From NCBI GenBank assembly GCA_018136815.1, contig CM030938.1:5426638-5490637 (forward strand): a stretch of 64,000 nucleotides of DNA. Direction: 5' to 3'. Shown one piece after another: positions 19,606-32,065 of this stretch (positions are counted from its first letter, which is position 1; every line of letters starts with the position of its first letter). The notes below the pieces were generated by a model, which ran no database searches, had not been told where the DNA came from, and saw only the letters and a list, made by a program, of their open reading frames with translations. Both the position numbers and the translations under genes were made by a program. The DNA is from Isochrysis galbana (lineage: Eukaryota; Haptophyta; Isochrysidales; Isochrysidaceae).

Positions 19606-21813
19606 ATGAGAGCTTGTGCCGCGGCCAGAGGGCACGAAGGAAACCTTCCGGGGGCTCGTCGGACTGCCCGTACCTCGAGCTTCGAGCTCGGTCTCTGCGT
19701 CCGCAGCCCGGCAGCAGTCTCGCATGTGCCGCCTCCAACTGCCTCCCGCTCAGCTGGCTGCCAATTGCAATCAGGTGGGCAAAGTCGTGAGCAAGGATGG
19801 ATCGTGTCGGACTCACTTGGTACGCGTCTTGCCAGAAGCTTGTGTGCTGCGCGCTGGAGACTATCCTTGCTTACTACCGATGTGGTAACTGTACGCACAC
19901 TATCCATCGTTTACGACTATGACCAGTTGCTCTACGTCAGAAGAGAACGCGCCCCTCTATTGACCTCACGTTTGCTCATCGGCGCTTACAGGCCTACGGC
20001 CCTTCCCCTGTGTGAGTACACTCGAATCCTCGATTCACCCGATCCTGAAAAAGAAATGAAGGTGCCGGTGATCACTCTTTGTGGCCGAAACGGTGCGCTT
20101 GCTCATCTTTTCGCAACAGCCATGCCCTGTGCTTTCAAAGACAAAACGGAGCCTTGTAGGCCACCATTCGACTCCTCCTCATTCGATCCCCTGCCAGATC
20201 CCATCTTCAATGAGCTCCGACCTGTTCCTGGCGCAATATTTGTACTACGCCGCCAGTGGTGGGAAGGACAGCCGTCCCGTCGAGATCAGACTCGAGGACG
20301 TGTAGAAGATGGAGTCGAAGGCGGCTGGAACATGTCTAGTTCGACACACCCGACTGTCCGACGCATTCATAGGGATAAGCTCGAGCGCAAGCTGTTGGTG
20401 GACTATCTCTCGCGGCGCTGCAAGTACTCTGGAGACTCGAGCCGTGCCTCCATGCCTACCATTGAGAGCCAAGCCGACGCAAGCGAGCTCAAAAGGCATG
20501 AGATCTTTCTGGTTCCCAAGGACTACGACGCCAGGGAACGGCCTGCAGAACGTGCACCTCTACCGGCCGTTTGTGTCGTGCACTATGTTCAAGAGGATGC
20601 GATCCCCGACCCGCGTGTCCGGTTGCCAAATCCAGCCATCACGATACTTCAAAGCCAACGATGCACCGGAATAGAGGGTCCGAACCAGGCGACTTCTGAC
20701 GTGGCCATCGCCCCTTCCAGTGGGACCCCGGCGGACTCACCAAATGCGCCAACAACCAACACGGAACAAGGTCCGTTCGCCACAAGCCGCAGCGCGAGCC
20801 CAGATGGAGCGGTTCCTTTTGCTTCCGCCGTGCTTGCATCTCTGCATGACCACGAGCACCTCTCAAATGTGCCGTGCCATCGAGATGTGGATATGGAGCA
20901 AAGCAAGCAGAAGGCGCAAGTCAGCGCCTCTGCAAGGTGTGACCACGTCGATGAGGCTGCTTTAACACTCCTCGAATCCGCGGCAGCTCCAATAGATTTG
21001 TCAGACGGATGCACGCCTGCATTGTTGCCGTCATCAATAGATTTGTCAGACGGATGCACGCCTGCATTGTTGCCGTCATCACCGAGACCCACCGTCGTGT
21101 CGAGCACTGCCAATGCACGAGTCATGCACTATCACCCGCACAGCTTCGCTTCTCCTGTCAACGTTCCATCAAGCCTATCCGACGACTTCGCAGAGGATGC
21201 GCTCATGTGCATGGAATCATTGCCGCACGAGTCGGCTCATGCTGTTGAAGCCCACAGCACGACGCCACTTATGCACGTCTCGCCATTGCGATGCGTGCAG
21301 CCTCCACAGCAAGTGCCGCTTCGAGCGGATCTCTATGAACCGACGAATGTTCTCGATTCCCCGTATTGGTACACGCATTCAGAAGCAAGGTCACTTGCAG
21401 CAGCTGGACCCAGCAATGCACTAGGCGAGCTGCGGAGGGATCGGGGAAGCGTCGGAGCGATTCGGCCCAACAAACGGATGCGCTGCTCCCATCAAGCTCA
21501 ACTCAGCCAATGGAGCAACGCAGTGCCTCCTCTGCGCGCAGATGTTGCGCGGCATTCCGAGCTAACTTTCTCCGTGATGCAGCAACACACCGTAACGACA
21601 GAGCAAATGATCACGCTGATGAGCTCAAACCATTCGGTCTTCAGCCAGGGTCAAATTGATCAAGCGCTTGGGCAGCTCTTAGGCTCAAGCGGAAGTAGCA
21701 CAAGTAGCATCCTCAGGTGGGACGAAACGCTAGAAGCCGCGACGGAGGTTGACACGTTGCTGGGACTCTCGGAAAGTTTGACGGAAATGTTGGGTGGCAG
21801 CATCACACCCTGA
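19606..21813 (+). CDS. 735-aa protein, weakly CG-1 (CAMTA)-like, low-complexity C-terminal half
   Basis: One long frame of 735 codons; the true start is uncertain (19606, or a later ATG such as 20056 reading MKVPVITLCGRNG). Residues ~200-360 contain PVPGAIFVLRRQWW, DGVEGGWN, THPTVRRIHRDKLERK and, after a gap, KRHEIFLV and AVCVVHYVQED. The order and spacing resemble a diverged CG-1 DNA-binding domain of CAMTA transcription factors, but the match is weak and the TIG, ankyrin and IQ regions are absent. The C-terminal half is Ser/Pro/Ala-rich. It contains a perfect 45-bp tandem duplication (IDLSDGCTPALLPSS twice, 20993-21082) and ends in helical sequence with SILRWDETLEAATEVDTLLG. Length and codon consistency argue for a real gene. 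Confidence 0.55.
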   Translation: MRACAAARGHEGNLPGARRTARTSSFELGLCVRSPAAVSHVPPPTASRSAGCQLQSGGQSREQGWIVSDSLGTRLARSLCAARWRLSLLTTDVVTVRTLSIVYDYDQLLYVRRERAPLLTSRLLIGAYRPTALPLCEYTRILDSPDPEKEMKVPVITLCGRNGALAHLFATAMPCAFKDKTEPCRPPFDSSSFDPLPDPIFNELRPVPGAIFVLRRQWWEGQPSRRDQTRGRVEDGVEGGWNMSSSTHPTVRRIHRDKLERKLLVDYLSRRCKYSGDSSRASMPTIESQADASELKRHEIFLVPKDYDARERPAERAPLPAVCVVHYVQEDAIPDPRVRLPNPAITILQSQRCTGIEGPNQATSDVAIAPSSGTPADSPNAPTTNTEQGPFATSRSASPDGAVPFASAVLASLHDHEHLSNVPCHRDVDMEQSKQKAQVSASARCDHVDEAALTLLESAAAPIDLSDGCTPALLPSSIDLSDGCTPALLPSSPRPTVVSSTANARVMHYHPHSFASPVNVPSSLSDDFAEDALMCMESLPHESAHAVEAHSTTPLMHVSPLRCVQPPQQVPLRADLYEPTNVLDSPYWYTHSEARSLAAAGPSNALGELRRDRGSVGAIRPNKRMRCSHQAQLSQWSNAVPPLRADVARHSELTFSVMQQHTVTTEQMITLMSSNHSVFSQGQIDQALGQLLGSSGSSTSSILRWDETLEAATEVDTLLGLSESLTEMLGGSITP
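20993..21082 (+). repeat. perfect 45-bp in-frame tandem duplication
   Basis: Two identical 45-nt units beginning aatagatttgtcagacggat, each encoding IDLSDGCTPALLPSS. Identity at synonymous sites implies a very recent duplication. Confidence 0.9.
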
Positions 21814-24095
21814 AATCGCTCATCACGTACTGCCCCTGTTGTCGGGTTGTGCTATAACCCGCCCCGGCTTTTGTTTCTTCGATAGAGTTCGGACAACAAA
21901 ACCATACGACAACAGATGGGACTCATGGACGCCGAGTAAACGTAAATGCAGCGCTAACGACAAATGAAGTGCGCGATGATTTTGGCTCGTGGTCGTGGTC
22001 TGCTGTGCTATTTGTTGCAAGAGTGTGCACATACATAAGGAAGGAGTAGGAGCAGGCAAGTCAGACTGTGGGGCTTGGTTGTGGTGCAGTAAATCTTCTT
22101 GTAGTAGCGATGAATATGAATCAATCAGCAAGGGAACAAAAACAACTTATGGTTTATGGGTTGGGAGAGATTGATTGCTGATTGAGGGTGTATACGATGT
22201 ATGCTAATAGTTAATGAGAATTGGTACCTGTTGCGGGTAAGGGTAAGGGGGTTGACAAGTCATGCTAGGCTCTCTATGGGCTCTCCCTTACTTAGCGAGC
22301 CCCTCCCTTCCCCCTTCCCTTTCCACGCTCCCGCCCACGTACGTTATCTTCGTTTGCCAAAGTCTCTCTTTCTCTCTCTCCTCGTGGGAGCCTCCTTCCA
22401 CCACTTTCGATATCTTCTCGCTGGAGGACCCTCTCCCCCCTTCCCCCCTTCCGTTCTCTCGTGCGTTTTAACTTTTAACACCCTTTCTTTTCCTTCACAC
22501 ACTCCGCCGCCATCCCCGCGTCCCGACGCACTCGGGCGTCTGTTGGTACCGGGCGCTCCAAGTTGATGCAGCCCGATGCCGGTGCAAAGCTAGAGGTGAT
22601 CGATGATCGATAGCCCGAAGACATCCCACGCAAACGTTACCCATTGACAACCAGAACTGATAGTTATAGTTGCGAATTCGCAGGTGTCATCTTGCGTGAA
22701 CTGACTCTTCCTACCGGGTCCGTTGATGAGCCTCTCTCTGTGCCGGATTGATTGATTGGCTCATGGGAGTGCAACGGCAACGGTCTACCGGTGTTTCTTT
22801 AGCAGTCGGATGAGCGGTCGAATGTCTGTTTTTCTCTCTTCGTTTGCCCCCCTCGGCCGCTCCCTCCCTCTCTCCGTTCCTCTTCTCTCTTCTCCCTCAT
22901 GGGTGAATCCGATCGGGATCTGTGAGGGCGTGGCTGGTTCGTCCCCCACGGCGGGGGAGGAGTGGAGTGGGGGGGGGAGGGGCTCGTGCTCCCCCATAAG
23001 TGAATCAAGTATAAACTTAGTTCATCTAAGGGTCCACATCCCATGCATGACGACGGGATCTATTTGAAGGTGTAGGTTTGCATCTATGATGCCTAGGATG
23101 TCTGATATCCATCTCATATCTCATATCCATATCTCGTATCTCGTATCACTGCTCACTGCCGAAGTACATGAGACATGAGCAAGTCTCTTTGCGGCGCTTG
23201 CAGGCCTCTAGCAGAGCTCAGTATGCTCCAGTGCACGCTTTTGGGTCACACCCCCCCCTACAGCAGAGCGGATGCACATGCACACCCTGTGCTAATTATG
23301 GCAACGCCGCCTCATGCGTCCTCATGGTCGATCCGAAAGCCGAAAGCAATAAAAGAATAAAAAGCGGGAACTGGGGGCTTTTAGCCTCTTATTCCTCGCC
23401 CCACGCCGACAGCAACGGAAGCATATCGCAGATCGGACACCACACACCGCTCTTTCTCTCAGGAAACCTCTCATGCATGCGCTACCGTACACGGCACACA
23501 ACGATGACACTACACACACCGCCATGCTCACAAAGCACACAGAAGAGCATACGGAGAGCATGCACATACAAGACAACTTTTCTCACCAGCATGACCGCGA
23601 TGCGCGTGAGCGCACAAGGAACAACACACACTACACAGGAGGATGGCCATGCCACGGAGACATCTTTGGACGTCGGGCCGCACGCTCAATACACAGCAAG
23701 GATGATCCGACGCAGTCTTGCTTGCCATAACACCGTACGCGTCTCGCACTAGACCGGCGCCTCACGTGCGGTGCACGCCTCGGAAGGGTACCTGTGCTCC
23801 GCCCGCATTCGAGCCGTATCGACGGATCAGCGAGACTACTTCGACAGCCTCAGATTACGAGCCCTCCCCCATGCGGTTGTCTCAAGACCCGAGCTTCGAC
23901 GGCGGTTGCGAGCGGTTGCAGTGTTGGTTGAGAGCCGTCCACCGGGGCAGCGTCGTCTACGCCTCCAACGGGCGAATAGGCACCGACATGGCGAGATAAT
24001 TAGAGAGCAGCTTCGGCATCATGGAGCGACAGCCAATATCTGTCGGCGAGTCTCTGACGGCGTGCGTCAGCGCTCCACCGCCGGCAATGAACCGT
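21814..24095. other. 2.3-kb stretch with no supported gene
   Basis: Holds CT-rich patches (22290-22460, 22830-22890), repeat copy B at 22.93-23.02 kb, a cluster of catatctc-type words (23100-23150), and ACAC-rich sequence at 23480-23640. Short frames near 23.2-24.1 kb show no recognisable domain. Confidence 0.5.
22928..23016 (+). repeat. dispersed hairpin-tailed repeat, copy B
   Basis: ggctggttcgtcccccacgg, cgggggaggagtggag, G-run, ggctcgtgctcccccata, caagtataaacttagtt. Same terminus as the other copies. Confidence 0.75.
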
Positions 24096-25562
24096 CTACT
24101 CCTTCTTCTTGATGCCAGGCAGGGCCTCCATGAACTCGACGTACGAGGAGAACTTGCTTATCTGCTTGACCCGATCGTCTCCCTTGTACCTATCGGAACA
24201 CGCGGCAGCAAACGGGTCAGTACAGCAGGGTTCAAGGCATAGAACTCTGGGGTGGAGCGGTCGCGCGCGGTACAGCGAAGGGGCCACGGGGGCAGAACAT
24301 GCGTACTCGTTGCCAAAATGGTCAATCCCGTCTTGCAGCCGCTTCAGCTGGATCTTGGCAGTCTCGAGGGGTGTGTTGCGTGAGCGATCGATCTTGTTCT
24401 TGCGGCATCCGGCGGCAAGAAGGAGCTCCGCAATCTCCTTGTGCGCGCCGACCGATGCCCAATGGAGCGGCGTCATCTTGAAGTTGTCACACACCTGGGT
24501 TTGGGCAGCACACAGGTGATCATTGCAGGGAGCGCGCAAGTGCACCGCACCGCTCGGAGCGACCTGCGGCGCCAGCTCTAACACACACGAAGCCCCGCGC
24601 GTGCACTTGATGAGCACCTGGCGGTGCGCACACTGTGGCCTTGGCCATGGTATCCGGCCGCCAGGCGCTCAGCGCGGGTGAGCTGCCTCATGTGACGAGG
24701 GAATCGATTGCAGGATGTGAAGGCGCGACGCACCGTGTTGACATCGGCACCACCGTCGATGAGCGCCTTGACCGCGGCAGTCTTCTCGACACCAGCTCCG
24801 TCCATAACAGCGAGGATGAGCGGCGTGTCACCGTATTTATCGGGAGTATTGACGTCGGCGCCTGTTCAGAGCAGTGTGGGTGCGCCACACGTCACCGGCG
24901 CACGAGCAACGCTGAGTGCGAGCACAACAAGATCGATGTGCCCAGCAAGGAAGAGGGAAGGGGCGAGGGACGGGGAGCTCACCACTCTCGATCAGCATCT
25001 TGGCGCACGTTGCGATGGCGTCCGCACCGGCCTGGTCAGCCGCCCGACCACGCACGCAGAAAATGAGTGGAGTCTGGTTGAGCGAATCGACTTCGGTCTG
25101 CGAGGCGCCCTCTACGAGCACGCGGGGAAAATGCGGGGCTTAGAGCTCTGCCCAATGGAACCGTATGCGACACAAGGTCAGTGATACGAGATGGAATGGG
25201 CTTGATGCAAGGACTGGCTTGACGAGCCATCGGCCAGGCTCTGGCGCAAGGAGATCACACGCTCCCGGTGCCAATACCAGCTCCAGAAAAGAGCGGTCAC
25301 CCAGGACACAATGGGTGCCTCGACGAAGCCGGCTTGCTTGACGATGAAGCCCCCTGTGCTAGCGATGCGCACTCCGTCACATGGGGATTCGCCGTGGCAT
25401 CACCGGTGTGTGACTGCTGTACACGTGTCTGCCTGGGCGGGAGCCTCCACGGGTAAGGGTGCACTGCTGAGCTGCGTTTGCACCTGCAAGAAGCTGCTTG
25501 ACGGCAGCGACATCAGCCTTTGCAGCAGCCTCAGCCAGCTTGGAGGGATATTGAATCTCCAT
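24096..25562 (-). CDS. ankyrin-repeat protein, about 6 exons
   Basis: Minus-strand exons: 25562-25484 (MEIQYPSKLAEAAAKADVAA), one starting at 25109 or somewhat upstream and ending at 24983, then 24861-24734, 24494-24307 and 24189-24096. Phases agree from the second exon on. Ankyrin repeats are clear: SLNQTPLIFCVRGRAADQAG; GADVNTPDKYGDTPLILAV with AVKALIDGGADVNT; and NFKMTPLHWASVGAHKEIAE with LLLAAGCRKNKIDRSRNTPL. The C-terminus is a short basic/aromatic tail (VKQISKFSSYVEFMEALPG, ending KKKE). The protein is about 200-220 aa with no other domain, so it is a protein-interaction module of unknown partner. The link between the first two exons is uncertain; an extra exon near 25.28-25.35 kb is possible. 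Confidence 0.75.
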
Positions 25563-25779
25563 CCTACGATAGCGGGGCGTGCCTGATGTGTGAGTGGATG
25601 CGAGCATGGCGTGCAAGGGGAGCGCGCCCTTCATGAGAGAGCAAGAGGTGAGCAATGGGGAGGGAGGTCGAAAGTGAGGTCTTGCTGGTACGACGGCCGC
25701 TCAAGAGTAGCTGACCGCCGCCCTGTAGCCCACCCACGCCCGTCGACGACTCCCGTACTCATATGCCTCGGATCACTCG

Positions 25780-27330
<1,551 letters not shown>

Positions 27331-27538
27331 ATCTTCTTCTCTCTTGCAGGGCCTCTCTCTCTCTCTTCTCGGCTTCTCGAGGTCAAGCCAGCGGTGGCAC
27401 ACCGTCCCGATCGCCACATCCGCCTCCCTCTCCCCCCGTGGATTTCTCTTCTCATCGCCTCCCGTTATTCGTTCTCCTCGACTCCCTCAAGACTTCCCCC
27501 TCGCGCCGCCTCCTGTACTCTCTCTCTCTCTCCCCTGC

Positions 27539-29170
27539 ATGGCTCCCATCGCTCTCGTCGCCGCCACTGCCGGCCTGCTGGCGGGCTCTGCTCCAGCGCG
27601 GGCGCCGTCGGCACGTGCAGGCCCGGCGGTGATGGCTCACGACCGACGAGCCCTGCTCGCCGCTGCTCTCGCCTCCTCCCTCCTCCCTCTCGCAGCCCAA
27701 GCCAAGATTGACTCTGTCAACCCCGCAAACAACTACTACTTCCCACAGGTGAAAGAGGGGTGGGGGGGAGGAAGGAAGAGAGAGTGAGAGAAGGGGGAGA
27801 GAGGGAGGGGGGTGGGGTAGGGGGCGAGTGAGAGGAGGTGTCTGTCAACCCTGCCAACAACTACGACTTCCTGCAGCTCAGCGGGTAGGGCGCAAAGGGA
27901 GGGAGCGGGAGGCAGAAGTGAGCCTGCAGCTCCTGCCTACATCGGACGCCTTCGTGATGCGTCGAGGTTGGAGGCGCGGAGAGGGGCCCCAGCAGGCCGG
28001 GCGCGGAGGCAAAGTGGTTGTGTTCGGTAGACTACTGCGTGCAGACGAGAGGGTGGGTGCAGACGAGACGGAGAGGCTCGATGCACGTCTCACCTCTCTG
28101 AGAACCTGCCGCCCGCTTCCTCCGGCGCATCCTTATTGTTACTCGATGAATGTGCTCGCAACGGCCGCAAATTCATTCCCCTTTTCTGCCCCTGCTCCAC
28201 GGTGCAGGCCAAGTTCCGCTACCTCCCTCGCATCTTCCGCGCGTGGATCGCATCGTCGCAGCTCGCGCCGCAGGTGGGTCGGGCGCTGCCGGACAAGCGC
28301 TCGCGTGTGCATTATCTGGCCCAGCGCGCGCCCATCCTCACACCCAGCCCCGGCCCAACGGACGCAGGCAATCAACGAGGGTGACTGGGTGGCTGTGCAA
28401 GAGGCGTGGAACCGACTGGATGATGCGACCAATGCTATGCCGCTGTACACGTCGGCGGTTGAGGGTGCGCGCTCGCGTATCGTGAAAGGGGAACGGGCGG
28501 TCAAGCTGCGCCTAGCGCGGGTGCGCTCCATTGATTCTGACGTATGTCGTTGATTATCAGGCCAGCGCTCAACCAAGCGCAAGAAGAAGTCTGAGGAGCA
28601 GAAGATCATGATGGTAGCGCAGAAGGACTACGCGGCCGCCGTCAAGGACCTCCAGGCTGCCATCAACAAGAAGGTGCGCGGGGCATGGGCTTGCTCGTCG
28701 GCGGAAGTCCACCGCCCATGCCGATGCCCACGCTACGGCAGCGGCATGATCCTTGTGCTGGACACCCTCTCCCCCCTCTTCCCCCCACTGTAGGATAAGG
28801 GCAAGGCGCTGGCGGCCATCTCGAAGACGACTGAATCTCTCAAGACGTACCGCGAGCTCGCCAAGATTGACAAGGAGGATGGCGGTGTCATTCAGGTGAG
28901 TGTGGAGACAACAGAAACTGCGCGACGCCCGTCGTGTACAGCGTGCTCACCTGGGCTTGGGGCTCTAGGCACCGTAAACGTCAGCTCGTATGGCACCTCC
29001 CTCGCCACATCGCACAATGCATGAGCCCCGCACTGATTTCTAATCCGTGGCCTCCGATGCAGCTGCCTGTCGGCAACGCCATGGAGGCTGGCCATGGGGG
29101 AGCTCCACTCGGCTATGTGATTCCGGCCTTCCGAGGGGGCGGAATGAAGAACGACTTCGCGCTGCGCTGA
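27539..29170 (+). CDS. PsbQ/Psb31-like extrinsic thylakoid-lumen protein, 6 exons
   Basis: Exons 27539-27748, 28208-28273, 28368-28476, 28561-28673, 28794-28895 and 29063-29170 give 235 aa in frame (exon 3 may instead end at 28481 with exon 4 starting at 28566). The presequence is tripartite: signal peptide MAPIALVAATAGLLAGSAPA, a transit-like stretch, then DRRALLAAALASSLLPLAAQ-A, a twin-arginine lumenal signal cut before KIDSVNPANNYYFPQ. The mature part is four helix-rich segments (AKFRYLPRIFRAWIASSQL; EGDWVAVQEAWNRLDDATNA; KDYAAAVKDLQAAINKKDKG; TTESLKTYRELAKIDKED) and a Gly-rich end GYVIPAFRGGGMKNDFALR. A lumenal four-helix bundle with YLP-R-F and the GDW motif fits the PsbQ'/Psb31 group that stabilises the oxygen-evolving complex in red-lineage algae. 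Subfamily assignment is inference. Confidence 0.7.
27836..27880 (+). pseudogene. exon-1 relic inside intron 1 of the lumenal protein gene
   Basis: 27841-27876 repeats the last 36 nt of exon 1 with five changes and still reads VNPANNYDFLQ, but the GT donor is now CT, so it cannot splice. It marks a local tandem duplication of the exon boundary. Confidence 0.75.
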
Positions 29171-29844
29171 GACGCTGCACGCCGTGTATCACTCATAGCC
29201 GGCAGGCGGGATGGCTGCGTGACTTTGCCGGGGGGCACGCCGACGGCTGCCATCATTTTATTTGCCGAGGTTGTGTGCGCTTGGACCAGTGGCCCGACCC
29301 GTGCGCCCCTGCGGCTTCGTTGGCTCCCCAGCACCTCAGTGTTCACGTCAGGAGCGTGCGCCCACGGCAGCATGCCGTCGCCACGATGTGAGGGCTAGGT
29401 ATAAGCACCTGCAAGGAGAGGGACGTCCTCTTGCGACTCCTCGAGCGTAGTCGCGCCTCCTTCCTCCTCTCTTAGCGGTCCGAGAGGACAGGACCATCGT
29501 CGGCGTGAGACGTGCGTGGACGCGACACACGACGTTGACGGTTGGTGCATATTTTGCTCGCCGCCTCAGTAGCCAAATGGCGCTGCTGGCGGGAAGAGCG
29601 TTAGGGTTTTGGCAGCATCGAGCATCGAGGCATCACCGATCCTTACGATCCTCTGGTTGAGTCACCCCCACAACTTTTGAGACCAGGGAATCTCGATAGA
29701 GGTGTGCATACATATAGATATCGGCATACATCCATCACACATTCCTTTTTTAAAACTACCTCCGTTCCAAAACTCAAAACTCAGGAGCCATGGCATGCCA
29801 TGGAAATATATTTGAAATATCAAATATCTCATCTGGGCGTTACA
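29171..29844. other. intergenic, no gene seen
   Basis: 3' flank of the lumenal protein gene. No supported frame and no repeat recognised. Confidence 0.5.
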
Positions 29845-30660
29845 AAAAAACTTTTTAAAATTCTCGCCTCACACGTGGCCCTGAACCAATCCTTCGTAGC
29901 CACGCCCCTTTCCCTTTCTCACCCTCATTCCCCGCCTTGCGGCAACTCCCCTCGTGCTCTACTTAGGGGTTCGGGTCGTGTGGGGGTCCGGGCGGAGCGG
30001 GGTGCACCTGTCCTCAGCAGCGTGTTCTCATCTTCCTCCTGTGCTGCTGGGTGACCTGTTTCTTGTAATGATATTTCTGGGTCCCATTGTTTCCGCGAGT
30101 GTCTATGTTTGCCATGGGTGACCTATACTGAGCGATCGCACCTTTGGTTGGTCAATTAATGCAGGACATTACTTTTTGCACTTGCTACGCGAGCCTTTCA
30201 GCGAGACCTAGCGCTTCCGCCACAAGGCTGGTTTTTTCGCTCATTTGTAGCTTACCCTTCTCGTTTTCAATGAATACAGGGGTGCTAAGTTCCAGCGTTT
30301 TCTTGAGTTTGGGCTTCCTCCCCTGGGCGGCTTTATGTGTGCGCATCAAACAGTGCTGCTGCGGTGGGGTGAGGCCCCTGACCAATGTGGCAAACCTCTC
30401 TAGTGTAGACTCCAAGATTGGGATATAGTGGTACTCATACGACTCGAATACGACTCTATAGAAGTCTCTTAGTATGTACTTCCACGCTATCACGTACAAC
30501 GCTTTTAGACTTTCGGGTGTGCTTGTACCGGGGTATGCGAATAATCTGTCGTTCGTCTTTTGTATGCGTGACCTTCCGGGAAAATTAAATCCGAATGATC
30601 GGCACATGTTGTGGGTACATACACTGGAGCGTATGCCAGATGCGATGGGAGCGAAGATAG
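29845..30660 (-). mobile_element. LINE 3' end, subfamily 1 (5' truncated)
   Basis: The minus-strand frame 30607-30185 reads the end of a non-LTR retrotransposon ORF2: SLKALYVIAWKYILRDFYRV, TLERFATLVRGLTPPQQHC, PVFIENEKGKLQMSEK, ending AEALGLAERLA. The 3' UTR runs down to a terminus reading gaattttaaaaagttttttt on the element's strand. The UTR matches the copy at 14.9-16.7 kb. The C-terminal AWKYILxDFY motif is shared with the next element, which abuts it. Confidence 0.75.
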
Positions 30661-30663
30661 CAT

Positions 30664-31970
30664 AATGAAAAAAAAATCTTCTTAAAAATTCCCGCTACGT
30701 ATGCGGCGTGAGGCAGCTTGCTAGTGTACTTCCCTACTACCCAACCTTAACCCCTAACTAACCCCTAACACCCCCCTTCCCCTTCCCCAGTTCCCTCTTT
30801 AGCGGAGAAGCTGGTTCCAGGGAGGCCGCGCGCGCTGCTACGGCCGGGAGTTGGAGAGAAGGGGGTGGGAGATTGTGGCTCGTCTCTTGATCTAGTTTCG
30901 ACTCGAATTTTCCTCATTTATATAACGTGAGATCTTTATTGGTTTTCAGTGCGGTTCCTATTAAGAGATTTGGCTACCCTAGGTGATGTTTCTTATGTCC
31001 AGGCCTCTCGCCGCCTGCAAGAGGTCCTCTGATGCTCCTAGATTGAAATCCTTGTCTATAGTGTATAGGGGGCTTATCATTTTCCGAATATGTTTGTTGC
31101 TCGGGGCGTGTAGCCCCATGTTCTCGCGTTGTTTTTTTAACCTTTGAAAGAAACCGACCTTCGCCGTTACTAATAAGTGGTATCTCGCAAGGATTGCTCT
31201 CAAGATTGTTCTAACGGACCTACCGTCCGCATTGCCATATTGGATGTTGTAAAAGTCCGTGAGGATGTATCTCCACGCCAGGATACCTAAGTATCCCGAG
31301 GAGGGATGCGGTCTGTCTACCTGGTAGCAAAAGAGACGCTGGGCTATCTCAGAGCCCGGCCTAAGATTTATCCCCAGCAGCCCTTCTATGAATTCGAAGA
31401 TAGGCTCCGTCGCGATGCACGTGGCTATGTGGGTGGAGCTTTCGGGGGCTATACCGCAGAAGCGGCACGTCGGATCATCAGCGAACCGGTTCGCCGTGGC
31501 TATTCTCCTATGCAGGACGTGTTTGAAGTGCATATATGAGTCTCTTGGCGTTAAAAAGTTGTATTTGTATAGCTGAGATACTTATTTCCATTTCCCGGAG
31601 AGATCCGGTAGTCGTTTTTCCCACCTCAATGTGGATTTTTGTTTCTTCGTTTTCCTCATTGCGAGAAACGCTTTGGTCAGCGCCTTGACGTTAACATTAA
31701 CATCCTCTAGGGTTTTATTCGCGCCTTTAAACGTGTATTCTTGTGGTATCGGGTACGCAGTCTCGGCCGGACCGTCGTACGCTCGGCCCCATTTCAATGG
31801 GATGTATAATTCGTCTGGTGATGGCTGCGGGTTGGCTCTCTCATGAATATGGGGTTCTCCCATCACATTAAGCTTGACTACGTGAAAGTCGCCGCTCCGG
31901 CGGTGATTTCCCCGTGGACGTAGCCAAGGCACGCTACCCTTCGATGTGGGCACTCATCGAGTCATACCCA
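30664..31970 (-). mobile_element. LINE 3' end, subfamily 2, with zf-RVT-type motif
   Basis: Minus-strand frames 31953-31582 and 31533-30979 cover the C-terminal part of an ORF2 with a frame break between them. A reverse-transcriptase-associated zinc motif is present (CRFCGIAPESSTHIATC, C-x2-C-x8-H-x3-C), then YLGILAWRYILTDFYNIQYG, ending AARGLDIRNIT. The ~310-bp 3' UTR (30978-30664) ends in aatttttaagaagatttttt on the element's strand. About 280 bp of this UTR recur with few differences at 53.25-53.53 kb. Confidence 0.8.
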
Positions 31971-32050
31971 TACATACCTGGGCCGTTGGTACTAATGACT
32001 AATGACTAATGCGACGCTCATGCTCGTCAATCGTCTCAGCGACTACTCCA
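31919..32050 (+). pseudogene. decayed copy of the 5.9-kb gene
   Basis: gccaaggcacgctaccc and tcgatgtgggcactcatcga, followed after a disrupted stretch by gacgctcatgctcgtc, align with 6021-6110 of the 168-aa gene. An inserted triplet of taatgac words and an indel break the frame. No start or end survives. Confidence 0.75.
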
Positions 32051-32065
32051 ACCAACGAGAATTCC

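Noticed and set aside
22756-23067. 103-aa frame with a Ser/Leu-rich start
   Set aside because: It runs through a CT patch and a dispersed repeat copy; no independent support.
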